Source: Ethanoligenens harbinense YUAN-3
GTDB lineage: Bacteria; Bacillota; Clostridia; Oscillospirales; Ethanoligenentaceae
Assembly (NCBI RefSeq): GCF_000178115.2
Contig: NC_014828.1
Coordinates: 1,333,310 to 1,397,309 of the forward strand
Length of the DNA: 64,000 bases
Direction: 5' to 3'
In this document: positions 1 to 7,818 of the stretch, one piece after another
How positions within the stretch are numbered: the stretch's first letter is position 1
Layout of the letters: each line of letters begins with the position of its first letter
Notes under the pieces: model-generated
The model's database searches: none
The model's input: the letters and a program-made list of their open reading frames with translations, nothing else
Told to the model about the DNA's origin: nothing
Translations under genes and position numbers: made by a program

Positions 1-1
1 T

Positions 2-82
2 GACACCATTCTCGTCATCATGCGTACAGAAGAAGATGCTCAAAACCTCTGCGCGCTTCTGGAAAAAAAGATCCGCGCGTAA
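2..82 (+). CDS. argR: Arginine repressor ArgR, C-terminal end (partial)
   Basis: Only the last 26 codons are in the window. The reading frame gives DTILVIMRTEEDAQ and ends in an alpha-helical EKKIRA tail, which matches the end of the ArgR hexamerisation and arginine-binding domain. ArgR senses arginine and represses or activates arginine metabolism genes. The argR-recN gene order is typical of Firmicutes and supports the call. The DNA-binding half lies to the left of the window. Confidence 0.75.
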   Translation, partial: DTILVIMRTEEDAQNLCALLEKKIRA

Positions 83-133
83 AGATTGCCCGCGCACGGA
101 TCGGTTTTTATGACATAAAGGCAGGTGGACGCT

Positions 134-1825
134 ATGCTGGCACAACTGCATATCGAAAACGTCGCGGTCATCGAAAATGCCGATCTGGTGCTGGCGGACG
201 GTCTGAATGTGCTCACAGGGGAAACCGGCGCGGGTAAATCGATCCTTATTGGTTCCATCAATCTGGCGCTTGGCGAGCGTGTTTCCAGAGAGATTGTGCG
301 CGCAGGCGCCCATGCGGCGCATGTGACAGCGCTGTTTGCGCAGGTGCCGGAACGTATTCGCACACGCGTGGAGGGATTGGGATTCCCTTGCGAGGAGGAC
401 GGCAGCCTGCTTCTTTCCCGCGAAATCACGGCGGACGGGCGCGGCAGCTGCCGTATCTCCGGTCGGCCTGCCACCGTTTCTGTTCTGCGGGAAGTCGGGC
501 GGCTGCTGGTGAATATTCACGGGCAGCACGACAATCAGGCACTGCTTGCGCCCGAGAACCATATCCGGTATCTGGACCTTTACGCGGGCAATACAGAGAG
601 TTTGCAGGCCTATCATGAGGTCTATCAGCAACTGCGTCGGTTGCGCGCGCAGTTGAAAAAGCTAGCGATGGACGATGCGGAAAAGGCCCGGCGTGTCGAT
701 CTGCTCCGATACCAGATCGACGAGATCCGTACGGCCGGTCTGCGGCCAGGCGAGGAAGAAGAACTGGAAGAACGTCGCTCGAATATCCTCCACGCTGAAA
801 AAATCACGGGTTCCTTGCAGGAAGCGTTGGGTGCTTTGCAGGGTGCGGAAACTGCAGCGGGTGCCGACACATTGGCAGGTGCGGCGGCAAGCGCCGTGCA
901 GGCGGCATCCGATCTGCTGCCGCAGCTCGTGCCGCTGGCCGAGCGCCTGCAGAACCTGCGCTATGAACTGGAAGACTGCGCGGCCGAGCTGCAGAACCGG
1001 CTGGACGGTGTGGATGCCGACCCACGCGGGCTGGAAGCCGTGGAGGAACGCCTGGACACGATCTTCCGTCTGCGGGGAAAATACGGCGAAACAATCGGGG
1101 ATATCCTGACGTTTGCCGAGCGGTCCGAACAGGAACTGGAAAGCATCACGTCGTCGGGGGAGCGGGCGGACGCATTGCGCCAGAAAGGAAAGGCGTTGGC
1201 TGCGCAGGCCAAACAGATGGCGGGCCGCCTAACGGAAAACAGGCGGCGGGCCGCACGCACGATGGAAGAAAAGATACGGACGGAGCTGGCGTTTCTGGAA
1301 ATGCCCAATGTCCGTTTTCACGTGAAGCTGACGCCGCTGTCCCGGTTGGAAGCGGACGGCGCGGACGGCGTGGAATTCCTGTTTGCGGCCAACCCCGGCG
1401 CGCCGCTGCGGCCGTTGGTCAGAATCGCGTCCGGCGGCGAAATCTCCCGCGTTATGCTGGCCATCAAAAACGCGCTGGCGGATGTGGATGACATTGACAC
1501 ACTCATTTTCGATGAGATCGACACCGGCGTCAGCGGCCGTGCTGCCTATAAGATCGGTGTCAAGCTCAAACAAGTGGCCGGGGCGCGGCAAATCGTCTGC
1601 ATCACGCATCTGGCGCAGATCGCGGCACAAGCCGACCGGCACGTTTTGATTGAAAAGACCGTGGAGGATGGCAGAACGTTCACCCGCCTGCATGTGTTGG
1701 ATTTTGAAGGGCGCAAACGCGAGCTGGCGCGCATTATTGGCGGCGCCGCCATCACGCCGCTCACGTTGCAAAACGCGGCGGAGATGCTGGGCGCGGCCGG
1801 GACGTTCCCGTCGTCGGACGGATGA
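134..1825 (+). CDS. recN: DNA repair protein RecN
   Basis: SMC-like ATPase that acts early at double-strand breaks in the cytoplasm. The Walker A motif GETGAGKS is at about residues 29-36 and is preceded by [10 protein letters not shown]. The middle is a long charged coiled coil. The C-terminal half has the ABC signature [14 protein letters not shown] and Walker [14 protein letters not shown], followed by the [10 protein letters not shown] region. Length is about 563 aa, normal for RecN. A GTG lies 9 nt further upstream in frame, but AGGTGG sits 5 nt before the ATG at 134, so that start was chosen. It lies 51 nt after argR and is probably cotranscribed with it and with tyrS downstream. Confidence 0.95.
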   Translation: MLAQLHIENVAVIENADLVLADGLNVLTGETGAGKSILIGSINLALGERVSREIVRAGAHAAHVTALFAQVPERIRTRVEGLGFPCEEDGSLLLSREITADGRGSCRISGRPATVSVLREVGRLLVNIHGQHDNQALLAPENHIRYLDLYAGNTESLQAYHEVYQQLRRLRAQLKKLAMDDAEKARRVDLLRYQIDEIRTAGLRPGEEEELEERRSNILHAEKITGSLQEALGALQGAETAAGADTLAGAAASAVQAASDLLPQLVPLAERLQNLRYELEDCAAELQNRLDGVDADPRGLEAVEERLDTIFRLRGKYGETIGDILTFAERSEQELESITSSGERADALRQKGKALAAQAKQMAGRLTENRRRAARTMEEKIRTELAFLEMPNVRFHVKLTPLSRLEADGADGVEFLFAANPGAPLRPLVRIASGGEISRVMLAIKNALADVDDIDTLIFDEIDTGVSGRAAYKIGVKLKQVAGARQIVCITHLAQIAAQADRHVLIEKTVEDGRTFTRLHVLDFEGRKRELARIIGGAAITPLTLQNAAEMLGAAGTFPSSDG

Positions 1826-1844
1826 ATATTGGAGGGTTAAACAC

Positions 1845-3071
1845 ATGGGCGTATATGAGGAATTGACGGCACGCGGGCTGATCGCACAGACGACCGACGA
1901 GGAAAAAGTCAGGGAATTGGTTAACGGCGGGCCCGTTACCTTTTATATCGGCTTCGACCCCACGGCGGACAGCCTGCATGTCGGCCATTTTCTGCAGATG
2001 GTCATCATGGCGCATATGCAGCGTGCGGGACACCGTCCTGTCGCGGTGCTCGGTGGGGGAACGGGCATGGTGGGAGACCCCACCGGACGCACCGACATGC
2101 GGCAGATGCTCACACCGGAGGCCATCCGGCACAACATTGCACAGTTCAAAAAGCAGATGGAGCGGTTCATTGATTTTTCGGATGGCAAAGCCTTGATGGT
2201 CAACAACGCTGACTGGCTGCTCAGTTTGAACTATGTGGATTTTCTGCGGGAAGTGGGCGTACATTTTTCCATCAACCGTATGCTGACGTTCGAATGCTTT
2301 AAGACGCGGATGGAACGTGGTCTCTCGTTCCTTGAATTCAATTATATGCTCATGCAGAGCTATGATTTCTACCGGCTTTTCACCGATTATGGCTGCAAGA
2401 TCGAATTCGGTGGGGACGACCAGTGGGCTAATATCATCGGCGGCGTCGAACTCATCCGAAAGAAAACGGGGAATGACGCCTACGGTATGACGTTCCAACT
2501 GCTCACCACCAGCGACGGCAAAAAAATGGGAAAAACACAGGGCGGGGCAGTCTGGCTCGACCCCGAAAAGACATCGCCCTATGATTTTTATCAATATTGG
2601 CGCAATGTAGAGGATAGCAATGTCATCCGGCTTTTGAAAATGATCACGTTCGTGCCTTTGGATGAGATCGAAACGTTTTCCGATTTGGAGGGCAGTGAAC
2701 TCAACCGCGCTAAAGAACGACTGGCCTATGAAGTGACCAAACAGGTGCACGGTAAGGAAGAAGCCGATAAGGCGCAGGAAGCTACCCATGCGCTGTTTGG
2801 CACGGGCGGCAGCAACGCGAACATGCCTGCCACCGCTTTGTCGGAGTCCGATTTCCACGACGGGCAGATTACTATCCTGGAGTTGCTGGTGCGCTGTGGC
2901 CTTGCACCTTCGCGCGGGGAAGCGCGCCGTCTGATCGAACAGGGCGGTGTCAGCGTCAACGACCGGAAAATCACCTCGTTTTCCCAGACGTTTGCCCCGG
3001 CCGATTTTCAGACGGACTATATCGTTCGCAAAGGGAAAAAGGTATTTCATAAAGTAACCTTGGAAAACTGA
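1845..3071 (+). CDS. tyrS: Tyrosyl-tRNA synthetase
   Basis: Class I aminoacyl-tRNA synthetase that charges tRNA-Tyr with tyrosine. The Rossmann fold shows [13 protein letters not shown] (the HIGH motif, residues 45-48) and [15 protein letters not shown] (the KMSKS equivalent, near residue 227). The C-terminus is an S4-type RNA-binding domain ([17 protein letters not shown]). At 408 aa it has full family length. The ORF is open further upstream, inside recN, but GGAGGG lies 8 nt before the ATG at 1845 and the protein start [11 protein letters not shown] fits the family. It follows recN by 19 nt. Confidence 0.96.
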   Translation: MGVYEELTARGLIAQTTDEEKVRELVNGGPVTFYIGFDPTADSLHVGHFLQMVIMAHMQRAGHRPVAVLGGGTGMVGDPTGRTDMRQMLTPEAIRHNIAQFKKQMERFIDFSDGKALMVNNADWLLSLNYVDFLREVGVHFSINRMLTFECFKTRMERGLSFLEFNYMLMQSYDFYRLFTDYGCKIEFGGDDQWANIIGGVELIRKKTGNDAYGMTFQLLTTSDGKKMGKTQGGAVWLDPEKTSPYDFYQYWRNVEDSNVIRLLKMITFVPLDEIETFSDLEGSELNRAKERLAYEVTKQVHGKEEADKAQEATHALFGTGGSNANMPATALSESDFHDGQITILELLVRCGLAPSRGEARRLIEQGGVSVNDRKITSFSQTFAPADFQTDYIVRKGKKVFHKVTLEN

Positions 3072-3074
3072 CAG

Positions 3075-3100
3075 GAAAAAGGGAGCCTTTTTCGATTTTT
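3075..3100 (+). terminator. Rho-independent terminator after tyrS
   Basis: A hairpin with arms GAAAAAGG and CCTTTTTC (8 bp, GAG loop) starts 3 nt after the tyrS stop and is followed by GATTTTT. It is A/U-rich and not very strong, but its position is right for ending the recN-tyrS transcript. Confidence 0.5.
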
Positions 3101-3228
3101 CGGAAGCGAAGAAGTAGTTCAAATGTCTGAAATCAAAGAATTGCGAAGGATATCGGGCCATGCTGCCGGTTTCTCAAAAATCCGGAGCGGATGTTTCGCA
3201 CTCTGTTGGAGGAACAGGAGGGGTCGAA

Positions 3229-3516
3229 ATGACAGCAAACGAAGCGGGTGCCAAGCCTGCCGAAACGATGACCCGCTGTGCGTTGGTCGATTATTGCCTG
3301 ACCTACCCCGACGCATACGAAGATTACCCGTTTGACGAGAGTGCGGATGCGGCGGGTGCATGGACGGTGATTCGCCACCGGTTGAATCAAAAGAGCTTCG
3401 CCTTTATCTATGAACGTGACGGGCTGTGCGTCAATCTCAAATGCGAGCCGGAAGATGAACTGCGCGGCATGATCGAGCACAGCTACCGTCTGACGATGCC
3501 AAAGCGCGGCAGATAG
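3229..3516 (+). CDS. MmcQ/YjbR family protein, internally shortened
   Basis: The protein begins with a short tail, then MTRCALVDYCLTYPDAYEDY, the usual start of MmcQ/YjbR (CyaY-like fold, DNA-binding) proteins. VIRHRLNQKSFAFIYERDG and VNLKCEP follow. The usual next block (a Pro-Gly-Tyr/Trp-His-Met region and a Lys-x-x-Trp-Asn motif) is missing, and the text jumps in frame to DELRGMIEHSYRL, the normal C-terminus. About 35 residues therefore appear deleted. The start is set by AGGAGGGG 5 nt before the ATG. The family's molecular function is not established, and this copy may be inactive. Confidence 0.6.
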   Translation: MTANEAGAKPAETMTRCALVDYCLTYPDAYEDYPFDESADAAGAWTVIRHRLNQKSFAFIYERDGLCVNLKCEPEDELRGMIEHSYRLTMPKRGR

Positions 3517-3554
3517 AGATGATGACGCTTTTTTGCAATTCAGGAGATGACCGT

Positions 3555-3883
3555 ATGGGCAGCTACACAAAGACCGATTTTGAACACCCCGCTTTCATTA
3601 TCATCGATATGCAGAACGACTTTGTTTTGCCGGGCGCGGCTGCGTAGATATCCGGAACATTTGCGATTTTGCCAAACATGGTAAAGTTGCTGCGGTTCGC
3701 CTGGGTACGCGTGGAGCCGACATCGTATCCCCGTTAAAGCCGAACGGTACTCCGCTCGACGACGAGAATCTGCTCAATGGGGCCTTGCAGAACATATTTC
3801 CAAATGAATGGATTGTCTATAAACCGCGGTGGGGCGCATTTTATCAGACACCGCTTGAAGATTTTTGCGGAGCCGCCATGTGA
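3555..3883 (+). pseudogene. Isochorismatase-family cysteine hydrolase, decayed
   Basis: The first frame gives FEHPAFIIIDMQNDFVLPG, the classic isochorismatase-like start with its catalytic Asp, then reaches TAG after GAAA. A shifted frame continues as CVDIRNICDFAKHG and GTRGADIVSPLKP, then EWIVYKPRWGAFYQTPLE, after which the gene stops before the catalytic cysteine region. It therefore has a frameshift, an internal loss of about 30 residues and a missing C-terminus, and it cannot be active. Neighbouring small genes show the same kind of decay. Confidence 0.65.
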
Positions 3884-3938
3884 ACGATCGTCAGGGTATG
3901 AGTAGGCGGAAATTTACGATTGGGGAGGAAACACAGCA

Positions 3939-4589
3939 TGGCGGAAGCGTTTGATTTCAAAAAGATGTACAAAGAGCTTTACGGGTCCAAAACGGAGCCG
4001 TCCCTTGTAGAGGTGTCCGCGATGCCGTTCCTGATGCTGGACGGACAATACCTCGGCGGAATATCAAACAGCGCTGGAACTGCTGTACGGCCTGTCGTTC
4101 ACCCTCAAGATGAGTCCGAAGGCCGGCGTGGTTCTGCCGGGCTATTTTGCCTATGTGGTGCCGCCGCTGGAGGGACTGTGGATGACGGAGTCCGGCGGGT
4201 TTGACGGCACGAACATTACGGACAAGTCCGGGCTTCTATGGACTTCGATGATCCGCCAGCCGGATTTCGTCACCCCAAAGGTGTTCGACTGGGCGCGCGA
4301 AACGTTGCATAAGAAAAAACCAGCCCTTCCCATCGAACAGGCGCGGCTGGAAATTTTTACGGAGGGTACTTGTGCGCAGATTTTGCATATTGGACCCGAT
4401 GACGCCGAATCTGTTTCCATTGAGAAAATGAAGCGGTTTGCAGAGGGAAACGGCTTGATCAGCGCCATCGGTGACCCGCTGCCCGGCGGTGGTATGCGCC
4501 GACACCATGAGATTTATCTAGGCGACCCGCGCCGCACGGCGCCGGAAAAGCTGCGCACAATTATCCGTCACCCGATGAAACGAGCATGA
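3939..4589 (+). pseudogene. GyrI-like small-molecule-binding domain protein, frameshifted
   Basis: The first part reads MAEAFDFKKMYKELYGSKTE and EVSAMPFLMLDGQ, typical of the stand-alone GyrI-like family. Near position 4060 the expected frame is lost and about 10 residues are missing. The other frame continues EYQTALELLYGLSFTLKMSP, FAYVVPPLEGLWMTE, TDKSGLLWTSMIRQPDFVTP and ends RRHHEIYLGDPRRTAPEKL. The two halves together make a nearly full-length protein. Family members bind hydrophobic cations or act as small hydrolases, but the role here is unknown. A sequencing or assembly error would also explain the break. Confidence 0.65.
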
Positions 4590-4604
4590 TGCGTCAGGCT
4601 TTTC

Positions 4605-4849
4605 ACTGGTTACCCTGTTCTTCTTTTTTTCGCCTGCGGAATGTGTTGACGTTGTAGTGGTTGCGGCAGGCGGCCGAGCAGAATTTGTCGCGCGGTTCGG
4701 ATTTTAGCAGGCGTTACCGCATATAAAGGAGACGCGCCGGCGGTTTCCACCGGTCGGATGTCCCGTACGCCGCTTACTTCGGCAATCTCATATTCCGACC
4801 ACTGCACCCATTGGGCATTCAGATTCGGAAAAGGCTCGTTTAATTCCAT
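4605..4849 (-). pseudogene. Decayed gene with a zinc-finger-like C-terminus
   Basis: The minus strand reads MELNEPFPNLNAQWVQWSEY, then the frame drifts. A second frame holds a KFCSAACRNHYNVNTFRRRK-type tail, the end of a small Cys-rich zinc-binding domain (two Cys plus R-N-H/W-Y/N). The two parts are out of frame with each other, so the gene is broken. No function can be assigned. Confidence 0.35.
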
Positions 4850-5302
4850 GGGTGCCCCCGCCCAGACAGACCGGCTTAGCGCCGGCCTGTTTTTTCTTAA
4901 TCGTCCCGATGCCCGCTATGCTTGTGGGTATTGTCGCGTATCTCGCAGAGGAAAAGTTTGCCCGGGTGGCGCACGGTGAACCGCCCGCACAGATGTTCAT
5001 GGATGGAATTCGTGCCGTGACGGCGGAACTGGTGAGGGTTGGCCACGCCATTGGCGTCGGACTGGAAGCTTCGGACGTGTTCCAAAGCCGCCTTGCTGCG
5101 GCAATCGAGAGCGCATCAGGACAGTATGATCTGGGGATACAGCGATTTGGAGATTGTGGAAACATACGAGCGCGAGATGTCGTTCCCCATTAGCTGGAAA
5201 GAATCAAGGCCATAGGAAACGCGGTCCACCGCTTTAGGCACTTCCTATCCTTGGAGCGATTGCGGCCATCGAACGCTCTACTTGAGTTGCACCGGGAGAC
5301 AA
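4850..5302. other. Low-confidence region between decayed genes
   Basis: An open frame of about 95 aa runs on the plus strand (4912-5193, starting MPAMLVGIVAYLAEEKFAR). A competing minus-strand frame contains ISRSYVSTISKSL, which resembles the helix-turn-helix of sporulation sigma factor region 4 but is cut by a stop. Neither has a good ribosome binding site. I see no feature here that I would call a gene with confidence, and the segment probably belongs to the decayed stretch to its left. Confidence 0.25.
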
Positions 5303-6157
5303 TTATTCGCATCCCCCTTGTGCATTTGTGTGGGAGCGGATGATACCGCTAAAATTCCGCACGGCAGGATTGATCGTGTTATTAGAAGCGGCCAGCCGGA
5401 TAAACGTCGCGCCGATTTCGTCTGCGCAAAACAGTCGGAGAGGTTCGTTTTCCGGCACGACCGCCCTCGGCAAGAGAGAAATGCCCCACCCCAAAGCGAC
5501 CGCTTTTATGATTCCGGCCAACGTGTCAAATGTAATGACCTCCGCAGGGATGCCTGTATTCCTTAAAACCCAGCTTTCAAGCAGGCCGCGATACGGACAG
5601 CCCGGAATATCGGATGCCACAAGCGGCAATCGCATGGATTCTTCATAGCAACGGTTCTCCGGCGTAATCAATGCCAAATTTTCCTGCATGGAAAAGAGCG
5701 CGATTACTTTGGAATTTTCAATCTGTGTGTTGACAAAGGCGCAATCCAATCCACCGTCGGCAACGGCTTGAAGCAGTTGGCTCTGGATGCCAGTTGACAC
5801 CGAAAAACGTGTCTGCGGATATACTCGCGCAAATGCGTCAAGCCAGATGGGAAGCGCGTGAGCGGCAATCGTTTGGGTCGCGCCGATTTTCAAAATGGGT
5901 TTATTATCGGTTAGGTGCTGTTTCGCTTCATCCAGCAGGTGAACCACCTGATCCGCATACCGGAGCAGTTGTTTTCCCTTTTCGGTCAGTGTAACGCCCT
6001 TGCTATGGCGGACAAACAGCGTTACTTCAATCTCTTGTTCAAGATGCCGGATATGGGCCGTCACGTTGGATTGGGCATAGCACATGTTTTCCGATGCTTT
6101 CGTGATGGACCCGGCATATGCCACTTCCCAAAAAATCCGAAGCTCCAAACTTTCCAT
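5303..6157 (-). CDS. LysR-family transcriptional regulator
   Basis: The N-terminus MESLELRIFWEVAYAGSITK continues as a winged HTH (ASENMCYAQSNVTAHIRHLE, then LFVRHSKGVTLTEKG), the LysR signature. The C-terminal two-thirds form a periplasmic-binding-like effector domain (KIGATQTIAAHALPIWL, GLDCAFVNTQ, GWGISLLPR). Length is 284 aa. The start was placed at the ATG preceded by GGAGGAAAAC; an in-frame ATG 12 nt upstream overlaps that site. It diverges from an SDR gene 117 nt away, with a palindrome between them, so it very likely controls that gene and itself. The ligand is unknown. Confidence 0.88.
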   Translation of the reverse strand: MESLELRIFWEVAYAGSITKASENMCYAQSNVTAHIRHLEQEIEVTLFVRHSKGVTLTEKGKQLLRYADQVVHLLDEAKQHLTDNKPILKIGATQTIAAHALPIWLDAFARVYPQTRFSVSTGIQSQLLQAVADGGLDCAFVNTQIENSKVIALFSMQENLALITPENRCYEESMRLPLVASDIPGCPYRGLLESWVLRNTGIPAEVITFDTLAGIIKAVALGWGISLLPRAVVPENEPLRLFCADEIGATFIRLAASNNTINPAVRNFSGIIRSHTNAQGGCE

Positions 6158-6202
6158 GTTTTCCTCCATCGTCCAAACAGATGGATGCGTTCGTTTTTCC
6201 CT

Positions 6203-6233
6203 ATTATACTTCCTCCGGCATAAAAAGTATAAT
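6203..6233. promoter_or_regulatory. Palindromic operator with divergent -10 boxes
   Basis: Perfect 9-bp inverted repeat ATTATACTT / AAGTATAAT with a 13-bp spacer, centred between the LysR gene and the SDR gene. Each arm contains a TATAAT reading toward the gene on its side, so the palindrome could place both -10 boxes and the LysR binding site together. This fits the usual LysR autoregulation layout. Confidence 0.5.
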
Positions 6234-6274
6234 GGATTTGTCAAGAAGCATATCAAGAAACGGAGGATTGGAAT

Positions 6275-7012
6275 ATGGATTTTCATAACAAAACAGCAGT
6301 TGTCACAGGGGGGGCAACAGGAATCGGCAAGGCAGTCTGTCTGATGTTAGCTGGGCTTGGCTCCAATATCGTGCTGAATTATGCGCACTCGAAAGTGGAC
6401 GCACAGGAAACGGAGCGGGAAATTCAGAAACTGGGCGGTCGTGTGTTGGCAGTGCGAACGGATGTTTCTGATGACGGCCAAGTGCGGGGGATGATGGATC
6501 AGGCGGCGGAACGGTTCGGCGGTATTGATTTTCTGGTCAACAACGCCAGCATCACCGAACAAATCGAATTGCCGGATCTGGAGGCGGTTACGGATGCGGT
6601 CTGGGATAGCCTGATAGCGGTCAATGTCAAGGGCATGTTTTACTGTGCCCGCGCCGCCGCGTTGGTCATGAAAGCGCATGGCGGCTCCATTCTCAATATG
6701 GGAAGTATCGCCGGTATCACCGGCCGCGGTTCCTCCATGCCCTATGCAGTCTCCAAAGCCGCCGTGCATTGCCTGACAAAATCCCTCGCTCATGCGTTGG
6801 CTCCGGAAATCCGGGTAAACTGCATCGCGCCCGCCGCCGTATCTACTCGGTGGTGGAAGGGTGAGGAAGAAAAGATGATACGATTGAGTGGGCATTTGCC
6901 CTTGCAACGTATCTCCACCCCGGAGGACATCGCGGAACTGATTTGCGCGATCTTATCGCAAAAGTCCATAACCGGGCAAGTTATCAGCCCGAATAACGGG
7001 ATGGTCATTTAA
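6275..7012 (+). CDS. Short-chain dehydrogenase/reductase (SDR)
   Basis: Classical SDR of 245 aa. It has the cofactor motif TGGATGIG near residue 12, NNAS near residue 90, an active-site Ser (GSIAGI) with YAVSK, and the EIRVNCIAPAAVST loop. It resembles FabG-type 3-oxoacyl reductases, but a dedicated LysR regulator and no fab neighbours point to a specialised oxidoreductase of unknown substrate. GGAGG lies 8 nt before the ATG. Asp or basic residues after the first strand (YAHSK) leave NADPH versus NADH preference uncertain. Confidence 0.88.
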   Translation: MDFHNKTAVVTGGATGIGKAVCLMLAGLGSNIVLNYAHSKVDAQETEREIQKLGGRVLAVRTDVSDDGQVRGMMDQAAERFGGIDFLVNNASITEQIELPDLEAVTDAVWDSLIAVNVKGMFYCARAAALVMKAHGGSILNMGSIAGITGRGSSMPYAVSKAAVHCLTKSLAHALAPEIRVNCIAPAAVSTRWWKGEEEKMIRLSGHLPLQRISTPEDIAELICAILSQKSITGQVISPNNGMVI

Positions 7013-7046
7013 CAGAATAAAAACAAAATCGCTATTTTGATTCAGG

Positions 7047-7070
7047 GAGCGCCGTTGGGTGCTCTTTTTT
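7047..7070 (+). terminator. Rho-independent terminator after the SDR gene
   Basis: GAGCGCC pairs with GGTGCTC (7 bp with one G-U) around a GTTG loop and is followed by six T. It lies 34 nt after the SDR stop codon. Confidence 0.7.
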
Positions 7071-7080
7071 GTATGCCCAA

Positions 7081-7320
7081 AACCACTCGCCTGGCGAGTG
7101 GTTCAAAAGAGGCTTCTGCCGATGAACAGGGCACAAAAACTCCCCTTGCTACAACGGAAATACGGTTCGCCAACTGCATACAAGTAGCAAAAGGAAATTA
7201 TTCGAAATGAACGACATAAACAGTTTATCGCACATAAGTTGGAATTGCAAATATCACATTGTGTTTGCACCAGATTTTTGGAGAGAAGCGCCGTGAGATA
7301 GAGGAAGTCCGTGAGCTTTT
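7081..7320 (+). mobile_element. Remnant of an IS200/IS605-type element
   Basis: A near-perfect hairpin, AACCACTCGCC TGGCGAGTGGTT, begins the segment, like the left-end hairpins of IS200-family elements. About 100 nt later a frame starts MNDINSLSHISWNCKYHIVF, the normal N-terminus of a Y1 transposase TnpA. It breaks after the VFAP position and only short pieces (RREIEEVRELF) remain. It is not related closely to the intact 600-bp IS200 copies elsewhere in the window. Confidence 0.55.
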
Positions 7321-7330
7321 TTAATTCTCC

Positions 7331-7471
7331 GTAATCACGTTGGAAGTACTGGTGGCTGCCATCGGCGCGGGCCTTGCCGTGTGGGGCGTCATCAACCGTC
7401 TAGAAGGGTACGGGTCAGACAGTCCAGGCGCGAATGAGCGGGGCCCAGAAGGAAGCAAATATAGGATATAA
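7331..7471 (+). pseudogene. Maff2-like conjugative-element protein, fragment
   Basis: The frame reads EVLVAAIGAGLAVWGVINRL then EGYGSDSPGANE, which matches the single-TM core of the Maff2 family, small membrane proteins of Clostridia conjugative elements. Start and end are missing. It shows that an ICE once occupied this place, directly upstream of the toxin-like locus. Confidence 0.5.
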
Positions 7472-7818
7472 ATACAATATGATAGGTAGCCGGCGGACGT
7501 AGGGTATGATACAGATTTATTTATATGCACATCACATTTAAAGACCATCAGCTAAAAAATGGGCAAATGGTCTTTTTGCCCTGTATAAGCAAAAATTTCT
7601 TAGTCCAGTCACGGCGATGCCCGAGATATAAGCAGCGAAAATATTGTTGAATTTTAGAAAATCCTTTATTATTTAGTAATATTAGAAATAATATATAAAA
7701 TATCTTAAAAAAGATTGTTCATAAAATAGACATAAATTATGTATTGAATATTACACAAATATGGTAAAATTATTTCATCCCCTCGTTACATAGTATAAAT
7801 GCGACACAGGAGAAACAA
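7472..7818. other. AT-rich leader upstream of the secreted toxin-like gene
   Basis: No gene is seen. The stretch becomes very AT-rich from about 7650. Candidate promoter elements occur (TTGAAT near 7743 and TAAAAT near 7764), but the spacing is poor, so I do not call a promoter. A GACACAGGAG ribosome binding site ends the region. Confidence 0.3.

Noticed and set aside
1650-1844. N-terminal extension of the tyrS reading frame into recN
   Set aside because: The extra residues are recN in another frame; the ATG at 1845 has a good ribosome binding site and fits the family start.
1761-3161. Long open frame (466 codons) antisense to tyrS
   Set aside because: It lies wholly opposite a well-supported synthetase gene, has no ribosome binding site or recognisable domain, and is a codon-bias shadow.
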